Source: Micavibrio sp. UBA2020 (lineage in GTDB: Bacteria > Pseudomonadota > Alphaproteobacteria > Micavibrionales > UBA2020). Taken from it: DNA of 9,414 bases. Position numbers and translations under genes: made by a program. The DNA is taken from NCBI GenBank assembly GCA_002334985.1, contig DDBY01000162.1, positions 8,183 to 17,596 of the forward strand, given 5' to 3'. Shown piece after piece: positions 1 through 5,607 of the stretch (within the stretch, counting starts at the first letter, position 1; each line of letters opens with the position of its first letter). Below the pieces are notes generated by a model, which was not told the origin of the DNA, did no database searches, and worked only from the letters and a program-made list of their open reading frames with translations.

Positions 1-450
1 ATGCCCATCAAGGGGCTTATCCCCGGCATGGCGCTGCATTTCGCGCGCTGCTGCCACCCGCTGCCGGGCGACCGCATCGTGGGCATCGTGACAACGGGCA
101 AGGGCGTGACCATCCACACCATCGATTGCGATACGCTGGAAAGCTTCGCCGATACGCCTGAGCGTTGGCTCGACGTTTCGTGGGAAGACGGCGAAGACAG
201 TCCCGAAAGCCATGTTGGCCGCTTGCTGATTACGATTGCCAACACGCCGGGTGCGCTGGGCACGCTTTCGACTGTTATCGGCAAGAATCAGGGCAATATC
301 ACGAACCTTAAAATCATGAACCGCTCGCTCGATTTCTGGGACATGATGATTGACGTTTATGTGCGCGACAGCCGCCACCTCAGCGATATTATCGCGGCTT
401 TGCGGGCGACGCCCGAAATCACCTCCGTCAACAGGGCGCGCAGCCGGTAG
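1..450 (+). CDS. spoT: RelA/SpoT-family (p)ppGpp synthetase/hydrolase, C-terminal part (5' partial)
   Basis: This is the C-terminal regulatory end of a long RelA/SpoT homologue, which makes and breaks down the alarmone (p)ppGpp in the cytoplasm. The visible 149 residues open with the conserved zinc-finger-like/RIS segment: HFARCCHPLPGD at about 13-24, with Cys17, Cys18 and His19, then GKGVTIH at 33-39 and Cys43. A C-terminal ACT domain follows at about 72-149, containing TPGALGTLS and NITNLKI. Full-length family members have about 700 residues, so the HD hydrolase, synthetase and TGS domains must lie upstream of the window. The ATG at position 1 is therefore probably an internal Met codon, not the start. 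The reading frame ends with TAG at 448-450, 6 nt before the next gene, so it heads or belongs to the downstream operon. Alphaproteobacteria usually have one bifunctional Rel/SpoT (Rsh), but bifunctionality cannot be judged from this fragment. Confidence 0.93.
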   Translation: MPIKGLIPGMALHFARCCHPLPGDRIVGIVTTGKGVTIHTIDCDTLESFADTPERWLDVSWEDGEDSPESHVGRLLITIANTPGALGTLSTVIGKNQGNITNLKIMNRSLDFWDMMIDVYVRDSRHLSDIIAALRATPEITSVNRARSR

Positions 451-456
451 GCTTTC

Positions 457-1038
457 ATGTTCAAACGCCGCAAGCCACAAACCCTTCGCCAAAAACTGCG
501 CAATGTTTTCTGGCCGTGCATGGGCTGGCGACGGTTATCGCGATACTACCTGCACCGCATCGGCCGGTTGTCAGGCACGCCTTATTACATCGCTGTCGGC
601 TTTGCGAACGGTGTTGTGGTATCGCTGACGCCCTTTCTGGGGTTTCATCTTCTGCTGGGCGCATTTATGTGCTGGGCGATGCGGGGTTCGGTCGTCGCCA
701 TGGTTATCGGCACGGTGGTTGCGGGTAATCCGTGGACGTTTCCGGTTATCTGGCTGGTGACGTATCATACGGGGCATTGGCTGATGGGGCACGCGGATGT
801 GCTGCAAGGGGCGGCCGCCGCCGCCATATCGCCCGCGCCGCATGCGCTCAGCCTCAAGCTGCTGATGGAAAGCCCGATGCAGCTGTTGCTGCCCATGACG
901 GTTGGCAGTCTGCCGTATTTGCTGCCCGCATGGCTGGCGGGTTTTTACGGCGTGCGGCGTCTGGTGGCGGGCTATAAGCGGCGCACGCAGGACAACAAAA
1001 AGAACGCGGCAGCCGAGAGCGAAAGGACAGCCGGATGA
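457..1038 (+). CDS. DUF2062 family inner-membrane protein
   Basis: A 193-residue protein of the DUF2062 family, whose biochemical role is not established. The N-terminus is strongly basic (KRRKPQTLRQKLR), followed by hydrophobic stretches at about 44-75, 78-103 and 142-170 that should be membrane segments. Two family hallmarks are visible: PFLGFHLLLG at about 59-68 and GNPWTFPVIW at about 90-99. The tail (about 172-193) is charged and probably cytoplasmic. The ATG start lies 6 nt after the spoT stop, with a weak TAGG ribosome-binding sequence at 448-451, which suggests translational coupling. Its stop overlaps the acpS start by 4 nt (ATGA at 1035-1038). The neighbours (ppGpp, AcpS, signal peptidase) do not point to one function. 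Family assignment is good; function is unknown. Confidence 0.85.
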   Translation: MFKRRKPQTLRQKLRNVFWPCMGWRRLSRYYLHRIGRLSGTPYYIAVGFANGVVVSLTPFLGFHLLLGAFMCWAMRGSVVAMVIGTVVAGNPWTFPVIWLVTYHTGHWLMGHADVLQGAAAAAISPAPHALSLKLLMESPMQLLLPMTVGSLPYLLPAWLAGFYGVRRLVAGYKRRTQDNKKNAAAESERTAG

Positions 1039-1442
1039 TTATCGGTACAGGAACAGACATCGTCAGCATCGACCGCATCCGCGCGGTGCTGCTCGACCAC
1101 GGGGAGCGTTTTATCGAACGCTGCTTCACCGAAGAAGAGCGCGCGCATGTGGAGAGCCGGGCGGGCCGCAACAGCGACATCGCGGTTGCGGGTTATGCCA
1201 AGCGCTGGGCGGCCAAAGAAGCCTGCGCCAAGGCGCTCGGCCTTGGCATCCGCGACCATATCCACCTGAAAGATATAGCGGTTATCAACGATTCCGCCGG
1301 AAAACCGGGGCTGCAACTGACGGGCGGCGCCAAAGAGCGTTTGACCCGCCTGACGCCAGCGGGTATGACGGTGGATATGCATGTCAGCCTCAGCGACGAG
1401 CCGCCCTTCGCGCTGGCTTTCGTGATTATATCGGCGAGATAA
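1035..1442 (+). CDS. acpS: Holo-[acyl-carrier-protein] synthase
   Basis: AcpS transfers 4'-phosphopantetheine from coenzyme A to the serine of apo-acyl carrier protein, which activates it for fatty acid synthesis in the cytoplasm. The 135-residue length is typical of the family (about 120-140). Diagnostic motifs are GTDIVSIDRI at 6-15, with Mg-binding Asp8; RFIERCFTEEE at 25-35; and KRWAAKEACAKALG at 56-69, with Glu62 as the second metal ligand. The closing motif HVSLSDEPPFALAFVI lies near the C-terminus. The start is fixed by the MIIGTGTDI beginning and by a good AAAGGA ribosome-binding site at 1022-1027, 7 nt before the ATG. It overlaps the upstream gene by 4 nt and ends 6 nt before lepB. 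In many alphaproteobacteria pdxJ sits beside acpS; none is present here. Confidence 0.96.
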   Translation: MIIGTGTDIVSIDRIRAVLLDHGERFIERCFTEEERAHVESRAGRNSDIAVAGYAKRWAAKEACAKALGLGIRDHIHLKDIAVINDSAGKPGLQLTGGAKERLTRLTPAGMTVDMHVSLSDEPPFALAFVIISAR

Positions 1443-1448
1443 AACAGG

Positions 1449-2321
1449 ATGAAAAACGTGACGACCGAGCCCAGCAAAATCTACACCGACATCGACGAAG
1501 CGGAAGAAAAAAAACGTGCAGCCGATGGCGGCGGTGAAGATAAAAAAGAAAAAGACGATTTCTTCGAGCTGGTCAAAGCCATGGTGCTCGCCGCGGCGAT
1601 TGCGCTGGTTATCCGCGCGTTTTTGTTCGAGCCTTTTAATATCCCCTCCGCCTCTATGTATCCGGCGCTGAGAATAGGGGATTATCTTTTTGTCGAAAAA
1701 TATTCCTACGGCTACAGCCGCTATTCCTTCCCCTTCGGCGTTGCCAGCTTCAAGGGGCGCATGGGCGAGGGCAGGCCGGAGCGCGGCGATATCGCTGTAT
1801 TCAGACAGCCCAAAAAACCGGATATCGACTACATCAAGCGCATCGTCGGTCTGCCTGGCGATACGCTGCAGGTGATAGAAGGGCGGCTTTATATCAACAG
1901 CATCCTCGTGCCGCGCGAATTCATCGGCACCGAAAGCGTGACCGACCAGGATGGCACGCGTATCTATCAGAAATACGTCGAAACCCTGCCCAATGGCATC
2001 AAGCATAATATTTACGAAGTGTCCGATACCGACCAGTACGACGACACGCCCGTTTATACAGTGCCCGAAGGTTATTATTTCGCCATGGGCGACAATCGCG
2101 ATATGTCGATGGATAGCCGCGATCAGATGCAAGTCGGCTTCGTGCCCGAAGATAACCTTGTCGGCCGTGCGGGCTTTTTGTTCTTCTCGACCGAAGGCAT
2201 CGGCGATAAATGCGTCAAGGAAGGCGCGCTGGCCGCGATGAAATCGGTGCTGTGCCAGGTGGTCGAACGCCCGAAAGCCGTGCGCTATAGCCGGATTTTC
2301 AGCCGTGTCCAAAAACTCTGA
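1449..2321 (+). CDS. lepB: Signal peptidase I
   Basis: The membrane-bound Ser-Lys endopeptidase that removes signal peptides from proteins exported by Sec or Tat. There is a charged cytoplasmic N-terminus (about 1-38, Lys/Glu/Asp-rich), one membrane segment at about 41-60, then the periplasmic catalytic domain. The SASMYP box at 67-72 gives the nucleophile Ser69, and DYIKRIVGLPGD at 127-138 gives the general base Lys130. The family signature GDNRDxSxDSR is at 214-224. Only one N-terminal membrane span is evident, unlike E. coli LepB, which has two; single-span forms are common elsewhere. Length is 290 residues. The start is uncertain: the ATG at 1449 follows AACAGG with no spacing, while a GTG at 1458 lies 8 nt after AGGA (1446-1449) and would shorten the protein by three residues. 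Its 3' end overlaps rnc by 17 nt. Confidence 0.96.
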   Translation: MKNVTTEPSKIYTDIDEAEEKKRAADGGGEDKKEKDDFFELVKAMVLAAAIALVIRAFLFEPFNIPSASMYPALRIGDYLFVEKYSYGYSRYSFPFGVASFKGRMGEGRPERGDIAVFRQPKKPDIDYIKRIVGLPGDTLQVIEGRLYINSILVPREFIGTESVTDQDGTRIYQKYVETLPNGIKHNIYEVSDTDQYDDTPVYTVPEGYYFAMGDNRDMSMDSRDQMQVGFVPEDNLVGRAGFLFFSTEGIGDKCVKEGALAAMKSVLCQVVERPKAVRYSRIFSRVQKL

Positions 2322-2991
2322 TGTGCAAAATAAACTGAAAACGCGGCTGGGGCATGTTTTCGCCAATCCGGCGCTGCTCGATATGGCGCTGACGCATGCC
2401 AGCCTGCGCAGTGCGGCGCGGAATAACGAACGTCTCGAATTTCTGGGTGACCGCGTGCTGGGGCTCGCCGTCGCCGCGATGCTCTATGATAAATTTCCGG
2501 ATGAAAGCGAAGGCGCGCTTGCCAAACGCCACACGGGGCTGGTGCAGCAGGCGGCGCTGGCCGTGATTGCGCGCGATATAGGCCTGCCGGACGCCATTCA
2601 TTTGTCCGACGCCGAACGTGCGGCAGGCGGGGCGGAGAAAGACGCCATTCTTGCAGATGCGCTGGAGGCTGTATTGGCGGCGGTTTTTCTGGATGCCGGC
2701 TTCGCAGCGGCGCAGGGCGTTGCAGCGGCACTGTTTACGCCGCATCTTGAATCTTTCAGCGCGCCGCCGGAAGACCCCAAATCCAGCCTGCAGGAATGGG
2801 CGCAAAGCCGCGGTCTTGCGCTGCCTATGTACGAGATTGCCGGACAGTCGGGCCCCGACCATGCGCCGCTGTTTCGTGTATCGGTGCGCATCGACGGTTT
2901 TGAGGCTGAAGAGGCCGAGGCGACAAGCAAACGTGCAGCAGAAAAAGCGGCAGCCGTGAAGCTGCTGGCAAAAATTGCGGAGAAAGCCTGA
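2305..2991 (+). CDS. rnc: Ribonuclease III
   Basis: The double-stranded-RNA endonuclease that processes rRNA precursors and structured mRNAs. The catalytic domain carries the signature NERLEFLGDRVLGL at 41-54. Positions matching the E. coli catalytic acidic residues are all present: Glu42, Glu45, Asp49, Glu69, Asp118 and Glu121 (the last two in DALEAV). A double-stranded RNA binding domain follows at about 157-226, opening with PKSSLQEWAQ and closing with TSKRAAEKAAAVKLL. The length of 228 residues is normal. The start is a GTG inside the end of lepB (17-nt overlap); the ATG at 2321 is out of frame, and the next in-frame start (GTG at 2323) has no ribosome-binding site. Translation is probably coupled to lepB. 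The stop overlaps the era start by one base (TGATG). The lepB-rnc-era order is conserved widely in proteobacteria. Confidence 0.96.
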   Translation: MSKNSDVQNKLKTRLGHVFANPALLDMALTHASLRSAARNNERLEFLGDRVLGLAVAAMLYDKFPDESEGALAKRHTGLVQQAALAVIARDIGLPDAIHLSDAERAAGGAEKDAILADALEAVLAAVFLDAGFAAAQGVAAALFTPHLESFSAPPEDPKSSLQEWAQSRGLALPMYEIAGQSGPDHAPLFRVSVRIDGFEAEEAEATSKRAAEKAAAVKLLAKIAEKA

Positions 2992-3896
2992 TGAGTGAAA
3001 AGCAAACGCGCTGCGGTTTCGTCGGCATCATCGGTGCGCCCAATGCCGGAAAATCCACATTGGTCAATCAGCTTGTCGGCGCCAAAGTTTCGATTGTCAG
3101 CCCCAAAGTGCAAACGACACGCGTGCGCGTGATGGGCATCGTCAACCACGGTGCAGCACAGGTGATTTTCGTTGATACCCCCGGCATTTTCGCGCCCAAA
3201 AAACGCCTTGAAAAAGCTATGGTCGCCGCCGCGTGGCAAGGCATGCAGGATGCGGAAGTGACCATCCTGCTGGTCGATGCGTCCAAGGGCCGCGTCAACG
3301 ACGATACGCGCGCGATTATCGAGCGTCTGAAACAGACGGGGCGCAAGATTATCCTCGCGCTTAATAAAATCGATATGGTGAAAAAAGAAAAACTGCTGGA
3401 GTTCGCGCAGGCGCTGAATGCAGAGGGGATTTTCAGCGACGTCTATATGGTCTCCGCCCTCAGCGGCGATGGTGTTGAGCGGATGATGAACGACATCGCC
3501 CGCCGCATGCCCGAAGGCCCTTGGATGTTCGGTGAAGACCAGATATCCGATATGCCCATGCGCCTGCTGGCGGCCGAGATTACGCGCGAGAAAATCTTTT
3601 TGCAGCTGGGGGATGAACTGCCCTATGCCTCCACCGTCGAAACAGAAAGCTGGGAAGATTTCGACGACGGCAGCGTGAAGGTATCGCAAACCATCTATGT
3701 CATGCGCGATACACAAAAAGCCATCGTGCTGGGCAAGGGCGGCACGCGCATCAAGAAAATCGGCCAAGCCGCCCGCGAAGAGCTCGAGGAGATACTGGAG
3801 CGCCGCGTGCACCTCTCCCTTTTCGTCAAAGTCCGCGAAAAATGGACCGACGACCCCGCCCGCTACAGCGCCTGGGGACTTGATTTCAATTCTTAA
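2991..3896 (+). CDS. era: GTPase Era
   Basis: An essential GTPase that binds the 3' end of 16S rRNA and helps assemble the 30S subunit. The 301-residue length matches the family. The GTPase domain shows G1 GAPNAGKS at 15-22, the G2 region around PKVQTTR at 38-44, G3 DTPG at 62-65, G4 NKID at 126-129 and G5 SAL at 156-158. The C-terminal type II KH RNA-binding domain contains VLGKGGTRIKKIG at about 247-259. The ATG overlaps the rnc stop (TGATG at 2989-2993), so translation is coupled. This is the last gene of the tight operon. No clear intrinsic terminator follows it, so some readthrough into the ankyrin gene is possible. In many alphaproteobacteria recO comes next; here it does not. Confidence 0.97.
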   Translation: MSEKQTRCGFVGIIGAPNAGKSTLVNQLVGAKVSIVSPKVQTTRVRVMGIVNHGAAQVIFVDTPGIFAPKKRLEKAMVAAAWQGMQDAEVTILLVDASKGRVNDDTRAIIERLKQTGRKIILALNKIDMVKKEKLLEFAQALNAEGIFSDVYMVSALSGDGVERMMNDIARRMPEGPWMFGEDQISDMPMRLLAAEITREKIFLQLGDELPYASTVETESWEDFDDGSVKVSQTIYVMRDTQKAIVLGKGGTRIKKIGQAAREELEEILERRVHLSLFVKVREKWTDDPARYSAWGLDFNS

Positions 3897-3907
3897 TTCC
3901 TAAGGCC

Positions 3908-3937
3908 TTGACAGGCAGTATGCATATTCTGTAAATT
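3908..3937 (+). promoter_or_regulatory. Possible sigma-70-type promoter for the ankyrin gene
   Basis: A perfect TTGACA -35 element at 3908-3913 is followed after 18 nt by TAAATT at 3932-3937, which matches 4 of 6 bases of the -10 consensus. It lies in the 72-nt gap between era and the ankyrin-repeat gene, where a new promoter would make sense. Transcription would start near 3944, inside the inverted repeat described next. The -10 match is only fair, so this is a prediction. Confidence 0.45.
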
Positions 3938-3955
3938 CTCTTGTTTTCAAGAGAA
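3936..3955 (+). repeat. Perfect 8-bp inverted repeat in the leader of the ankyrin gene
   Basis: TTCTCTTG, a TTTT loop, then CAAGAGAA forms a perfect 8-bp stem. It starts within the proposed -10 element, and its 3' arm overlaps the ribosome-binding region (AGAAAGG at 3952-3958, 10 nt before the ATG at 3969). It is not GC-rich and has no T-run after it, so it is a poor terminator. It could be a repressor operator or an RNA hairpin that partly masks the ribosome-binding site. Confidence 0.5.
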
Positions 3956-3968
3956 AGGCCTCCCGCGC

Positions 3969-4733
3969 ATGCTGCGCAAGATTTTCAGCAAGGTTTCCGG
4001 CAAAAGCGAGCGTCAGCTCGCCAATGAAGCGCTGCGTGCGGCGGTCGTCAACGGCGACCTGCCCAAGGCGGTGCGCGAACTCGCGCGCGGGGCGGATGTG
4101 AATGCCGAAGACGTCAATAAGCTGACGCCGGTTTATTTCGCAGCGGCGGGCGGGCATACGGATATTCTGCGCCTGCTGCTCGACCGCGGCGGCAAGGTCG
4201 ATGCGGGCACACCCGGCGAAGGTCAGGGTACGGCTCTTACCACAGCTGTCTATTTCGGCCATAACGACTGCGCAAAACTGCTGATGGACCGCGGCGCGCG
4301 GCATGACCTGACGGATTACGATGGCCGCACGCCGCTGCACCTTACGGTGGATAAGGCGAATAGCGTGCTGTTTATGGACATGATTGACCGCGGCGTTCAG
4401 GTGAATAGCCAAAACCGCAGTGGCAATTCGCCGCTGCACGAGGCGATTACGAACAACAACGAAACCTTCGCGATTGTTCTTGTGAAAGCGGGGGCGGATG
4501 TTGCCAGCAAAGACCGCTGGGGCGCGCCCGCCGAAGACCGCGCGGTAGCCAAGCAAATGAAAGAGCTCAGCGCCGCTATGCGCGAGGAAAAGGAACGCCC
4601 CGCGCGCGAAGCCGCCGCCGCCAAAGCGGCCGCCGAAGCGCTTGCCGCTGCCCTTGCAAAGGCCGATACGCTGCAAAGCGATACGGCGGTTCTGCGCCCG
4701 CTGCAGGTGCGCCGCCGCACGCTTGCGCCGTAA
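3969..4733 (+). CDS. Ankyrin-repeat protein
   Basis: A 254-residue protein built mainly of ankyrin repeats, which are protein-protein interaction modules; the partner is unknown. About five repeats can be seen, at roughly 17-49, 52-85, 86-117, 118-151 and 152-184. Typical repeat phrases are LTPVYFAAAGGHTDILRLLL, GRTPLHLTV and GNSPLHEAI, each followed by an aspartate or asparagine turn such as GADVNAED. The short N-terminus is basic (MLRKIFSKVSGK) with no obvious signal peptide or membrane segment, so a cytoplasmic location is likely. After the repeats comes a charged, then Ala-rich helical stretch (about 191-235, possibly coiled coil) and a basic end (VRRR). It has its own possible promoter and a possible terminator. 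Base composition looks like its neighbours', so nothing suggests recent transfer. Family assignment is firm, function open. Confidence 0.85.
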   Translation: MLRKIFSKVSGKSERQLANEALRAAVVNGDLPKAVRELARGADVNAEDVNKLTPVYFAAAGGHTDILRLLLDRGGKVDAGTPGEGQGTALTTAVYFGHNDCAKLLMDRGARHDLTDYDGRTPLHLTVDKANSVLFMDMIDRGVQVNSQNRSGNSPLHEAITNNNETFAIVLVKAGADVASKDRWGAPAEDRAVAKQMKELSAAMREEKERPAREAAAAKAAAEALAAALAKADTLQSDTAVLRPLQVRRRTLAP

Positions 4734-4743
4734 TGCGGAAAAT

Positions 4744-4769
4744 GGCCGCTTTTCGGGCGGCCTGTTCTT
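4744..4769 (+). terminator. Possible intrinsic terminator after the ankyrin gene
   Basis: GGCCGC at 4744-4749 and GCGGCC at 4757-4762 form a 6-bp GC stem with a 7-nt loop, starting 11 nt after the stop codon. It is followed by the moderately T-rich TGTTCTTG. The T-run is broken, so termination may be partial. Confidence 0.5.
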
Positions 4770-4804
4770 GTAAAAAACCATCCCAAATCTGGATTTTGAC
4801 GTCT

Positions 4805-4831
4805 TTGCAAGCTGCGAATCGGTGCTATATT
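4805..4831 (+). promoter_or_regulatory. Likely gcrA promoter with extended -10 element
   Basis: TATATT at 4826-4831 matches 5 of 6 bases of the sigma-70 -10 consensus. It is preceded by TGC (4823-4825), which makes an extended -10 element. A TTGCAA -35-like element at 4805-4810 sits 15 nt upstream, slightly short of the ideal 17. Transcription would start near 4838, leaving a leader of about 47 nt before the gcrA ATG at 4885. A GAATC site lies in the spacer. A TTGACG at 4796 is a better -35 sequence, but 24 nt is too far from the -10. Confidence 0.5.
4816..4820. promoter_or_regulatory. GANTC site in the gcrA promoter spacer
   Basis: The sequence is GAATC, a match to GANTC, the target of the cell-cycle methyltransferase CcrM in alphaproteobacteria. 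GcrA is known to act preferentially at promoters carrying methylated GANTC near the -10/-35 elements. Here the site lies 5 nt upstream of the proposed -10 of gcrA itself. The motif match is certain; its methylation and role are inferred. Confidence 0.55.
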
Positions 4832-4841
4832 CTGTGTCTTC

Positions 4842-4862
4842 GCGGCATGGCCGCCTCTTTTT
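4842..4862 (+). promoter_or_regulatory. Short GC hairpin with T-run in the gcrA leader
   Basis: GCGGC (4842-4846), ATG, GCCGC (4850-4854) makes a 5-bp GC stem with a 3-nt loop. It is followed by CTCTTTTT to 4862. The shape resembles a small intrinsic terminator placed inside the leader, 22 nt before the gcrA start codon. The stem is short, so it may be a weak attenuator, a pause site or chance. Confidence 0.3.
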
Positions 4863-4874
4863 ATGTAATTGCAG

Positions 4875-4879
4875 GATTC
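4875..4879. promoter_or_regulatory. GANTC site just upstream of the gcrA start codon
   Basis: The sequence is GATTC, a second CcrM-type GANTC site, ending 5 nt before the gcrA ATG and overlapping the ribosome-binding sequence GCAGGA (4871-4876). It is 59 nt downstream of the first site. Functional meaning is inferred only. Confidence 0.45.
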
Positions 4880-4884
4880 CCCTT

Positions 4885-5538
4885 ATGAGCTGGACAGACG
4901 AGCGCATCGCGCTTCTCAAAAAGATGTGGAAAGACGGCAAGTCCGCCGCCGAAATCGCCAAGACGCTGGGCAAGGGCGTGACGCGTAACGCCGTTATCGG
5001 CAAGGCGCACCGCATGGGTCTGTCGGGCCGCCCGTCGCCCATCAAAAAACCCGCCGCGCCGAAAAAAGAACCGGCCGCCAAAAAAGAACGCGCCACAGCC
5101 GCGCCGGCCGCCCCTGCGGCGCCCGCAGGCCGCGGCAAAAAAGCAGCCCCGACCCCGCCCGCCGCGACGGCCAAGGCCAGCGCGCAGCTGAACAAGGAAG
5201 TCGAGGAGCTGAAAAGCATCCAGAAAGAAATCGTGCCCCTCGGCGGCGGCGTTGCGCTGATTGACCTGACCGAGCGCATGTGCAAATGGCCCATCGGTGA
5301 CCCGCGCGATGCGGACTTCACCTTCTGCGGCCGCGGCATCCGCCCCGGCACGCCCTATTGCCCCGACCACGCGGCCATGGCGTATCAAACATCCAGCCGC
5401 AGCCGCGGCACCGCCATCCACTCGCCCGCGCGCCAAAAAGCAGCCGCTGCCGCAGCCGAGGATGTCGAGGTCGAAGTCGATGATGATGAAGTCGATAACG
5501 AGGTCGATGACGACGATGATGTCGATGTCGTGGATTAA
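4885..5538 (+). CDS. gcrA: GcrA cell-cycle transcriptional regulator
   Basis: GcrA is a sigma-70-associated regulator that, in Caulobacter, activates S-phase and cell-division genes at CcrM-methylated GANTC promoters. The protein opens with the diagnostic DNA-binding domain MSWTDERIALLKKMW, then EIAKTLG and VTRNAVIGKAHRMGLSGRP, to about residue 50. A low-complexity Lys/Ala/Pro linker follows at about 51-100. The conserved C-terminal region at about 130-168 contains RMCKWPIGDP, FCGRGI and PYCPDHAAMAYQ, with Cys133, Cys148 and Cys159. The start at 4885 is chosen because MSWTDER is the family's N-terminus and GCAGGA lies 8 nt upstream; the frame is open 21 codons further but has no family similarity there. 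At 217 residues it is longer than Caulobacter GcrA (about 170-175). The extra length is the Ala/Pro linker and an acidic tail (192-217: 17 Asp/Glu of 26). Confidence 0.95.
   Translation: MSWTDERIALLKKMWKDGKSAAEIAKTLGKGVTRNAVIGKAHRMGLSGRPSPIKKPAAPKKEPAAKKERATAAPAAPAAPAGRGKKAAPTPPAATAKASAQLNKEVEELKSIQKEIVPLGGGVALIDLTERMCKWPIGDPRDADFTFCGRGIRPGTPYCPDHAAMAYQTSSRSRGTAIHSPARQKAAAAAAEDVEVEVDDDEVDNEVDDDDDVDVVD
5461..5535 (+). repeat. Low-complexity GTCGA-rich tract encoding the acidic GcrA tail
   Basis: GTCGA occurs six times in frame (5464, 5470, 5476, 5491, 5503, 5521) among GAT/GAC/GAG codons, giving Val-Asp and Val-Glu runs with a five-Asp stretch. Such tracts grow and shrink by slippage, so length may differ among related strains. 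Confidence 0.7.
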
Positions 5539-5553
5539 GCAGCGACCTGCTTA
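5536..5553. repeat. 7-bp inverted repeat directly at the gcrA stop
   Basis: TAAGCAG, CGAC, CTGCTTA is a perfect inverted repeat whose first three bases are the gcrA stop codon. It lies just before the main terminator hairpin, so the two form tandem hairpins. It may protect the transcript end or help termination of minus-strand transcripts. Confidence 0.5.
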
Positions 5554-5557
5554 AAAC

Positions 5558-5590
5558 AAAAAAAGCCCCGCATTTGCGGGGCTTTTTTTT
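5558..5590. terminator. Strong bidirectional intrinsic terminator
   Basis: A run of seven A, GCCCCGC (5565-5571), an ATTT loop, GCGGGGC (5576-5582), then eight T. The perfect 7-bp GC stem, flanked by A and T runs that can extend it, works as a Rho-independent terminator on both strands. It fits the position between convergent gcrA (plus) and the Nfu gene (minus). Confidence 0.93.
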
Positions 5591-5607
5591 GTTTCGGTTC
5601 TGTGCGT

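Noticed and set aside
972..2366. Long open frame on the minus strand opposite acpS and lepB (464 codons)
   Set aside because: It lies wholly opposite genes with clear motifs and has no recognisable domain; long antisense frames are common in GC-rich DNA.
2598..3812. Long open frame on the minus strand opposite rnc and era
   Set aside because: It is opposite fully recognisable RNase III and Era domains and has no motif of its own.
3936..3955. Inverted repeat as an era terminator
   Set aside because: The stem is AT-rich and is followed by GAAAGG-type sequence with no T-run, so it does not have the form of an intrinsic terminator.
4796..4831. TTGACG at 4796 as the -35 of the gcrA promoter
   Set aside because: The 24-nt spacing to TATATT is too long for a sigma-70 promoter; the extended -10 makes the weaker TTGCAA sufficient.
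4822..4884. Upstream in-frame extension of gcrA by 21 codons
   Set aside because: The extension overlaps the predicted -10 element and leader; MSWTDER is the family N-terminus, with a good ribosome-binding site.
3900..5351. Long open frame on the minus strand opposite the ankyrin gene and gcrA (483 codons)
   Set aside because: It spans the promoter and terminator of real plus-strand genes and has low-complexity, unrecognisable protein sequence.
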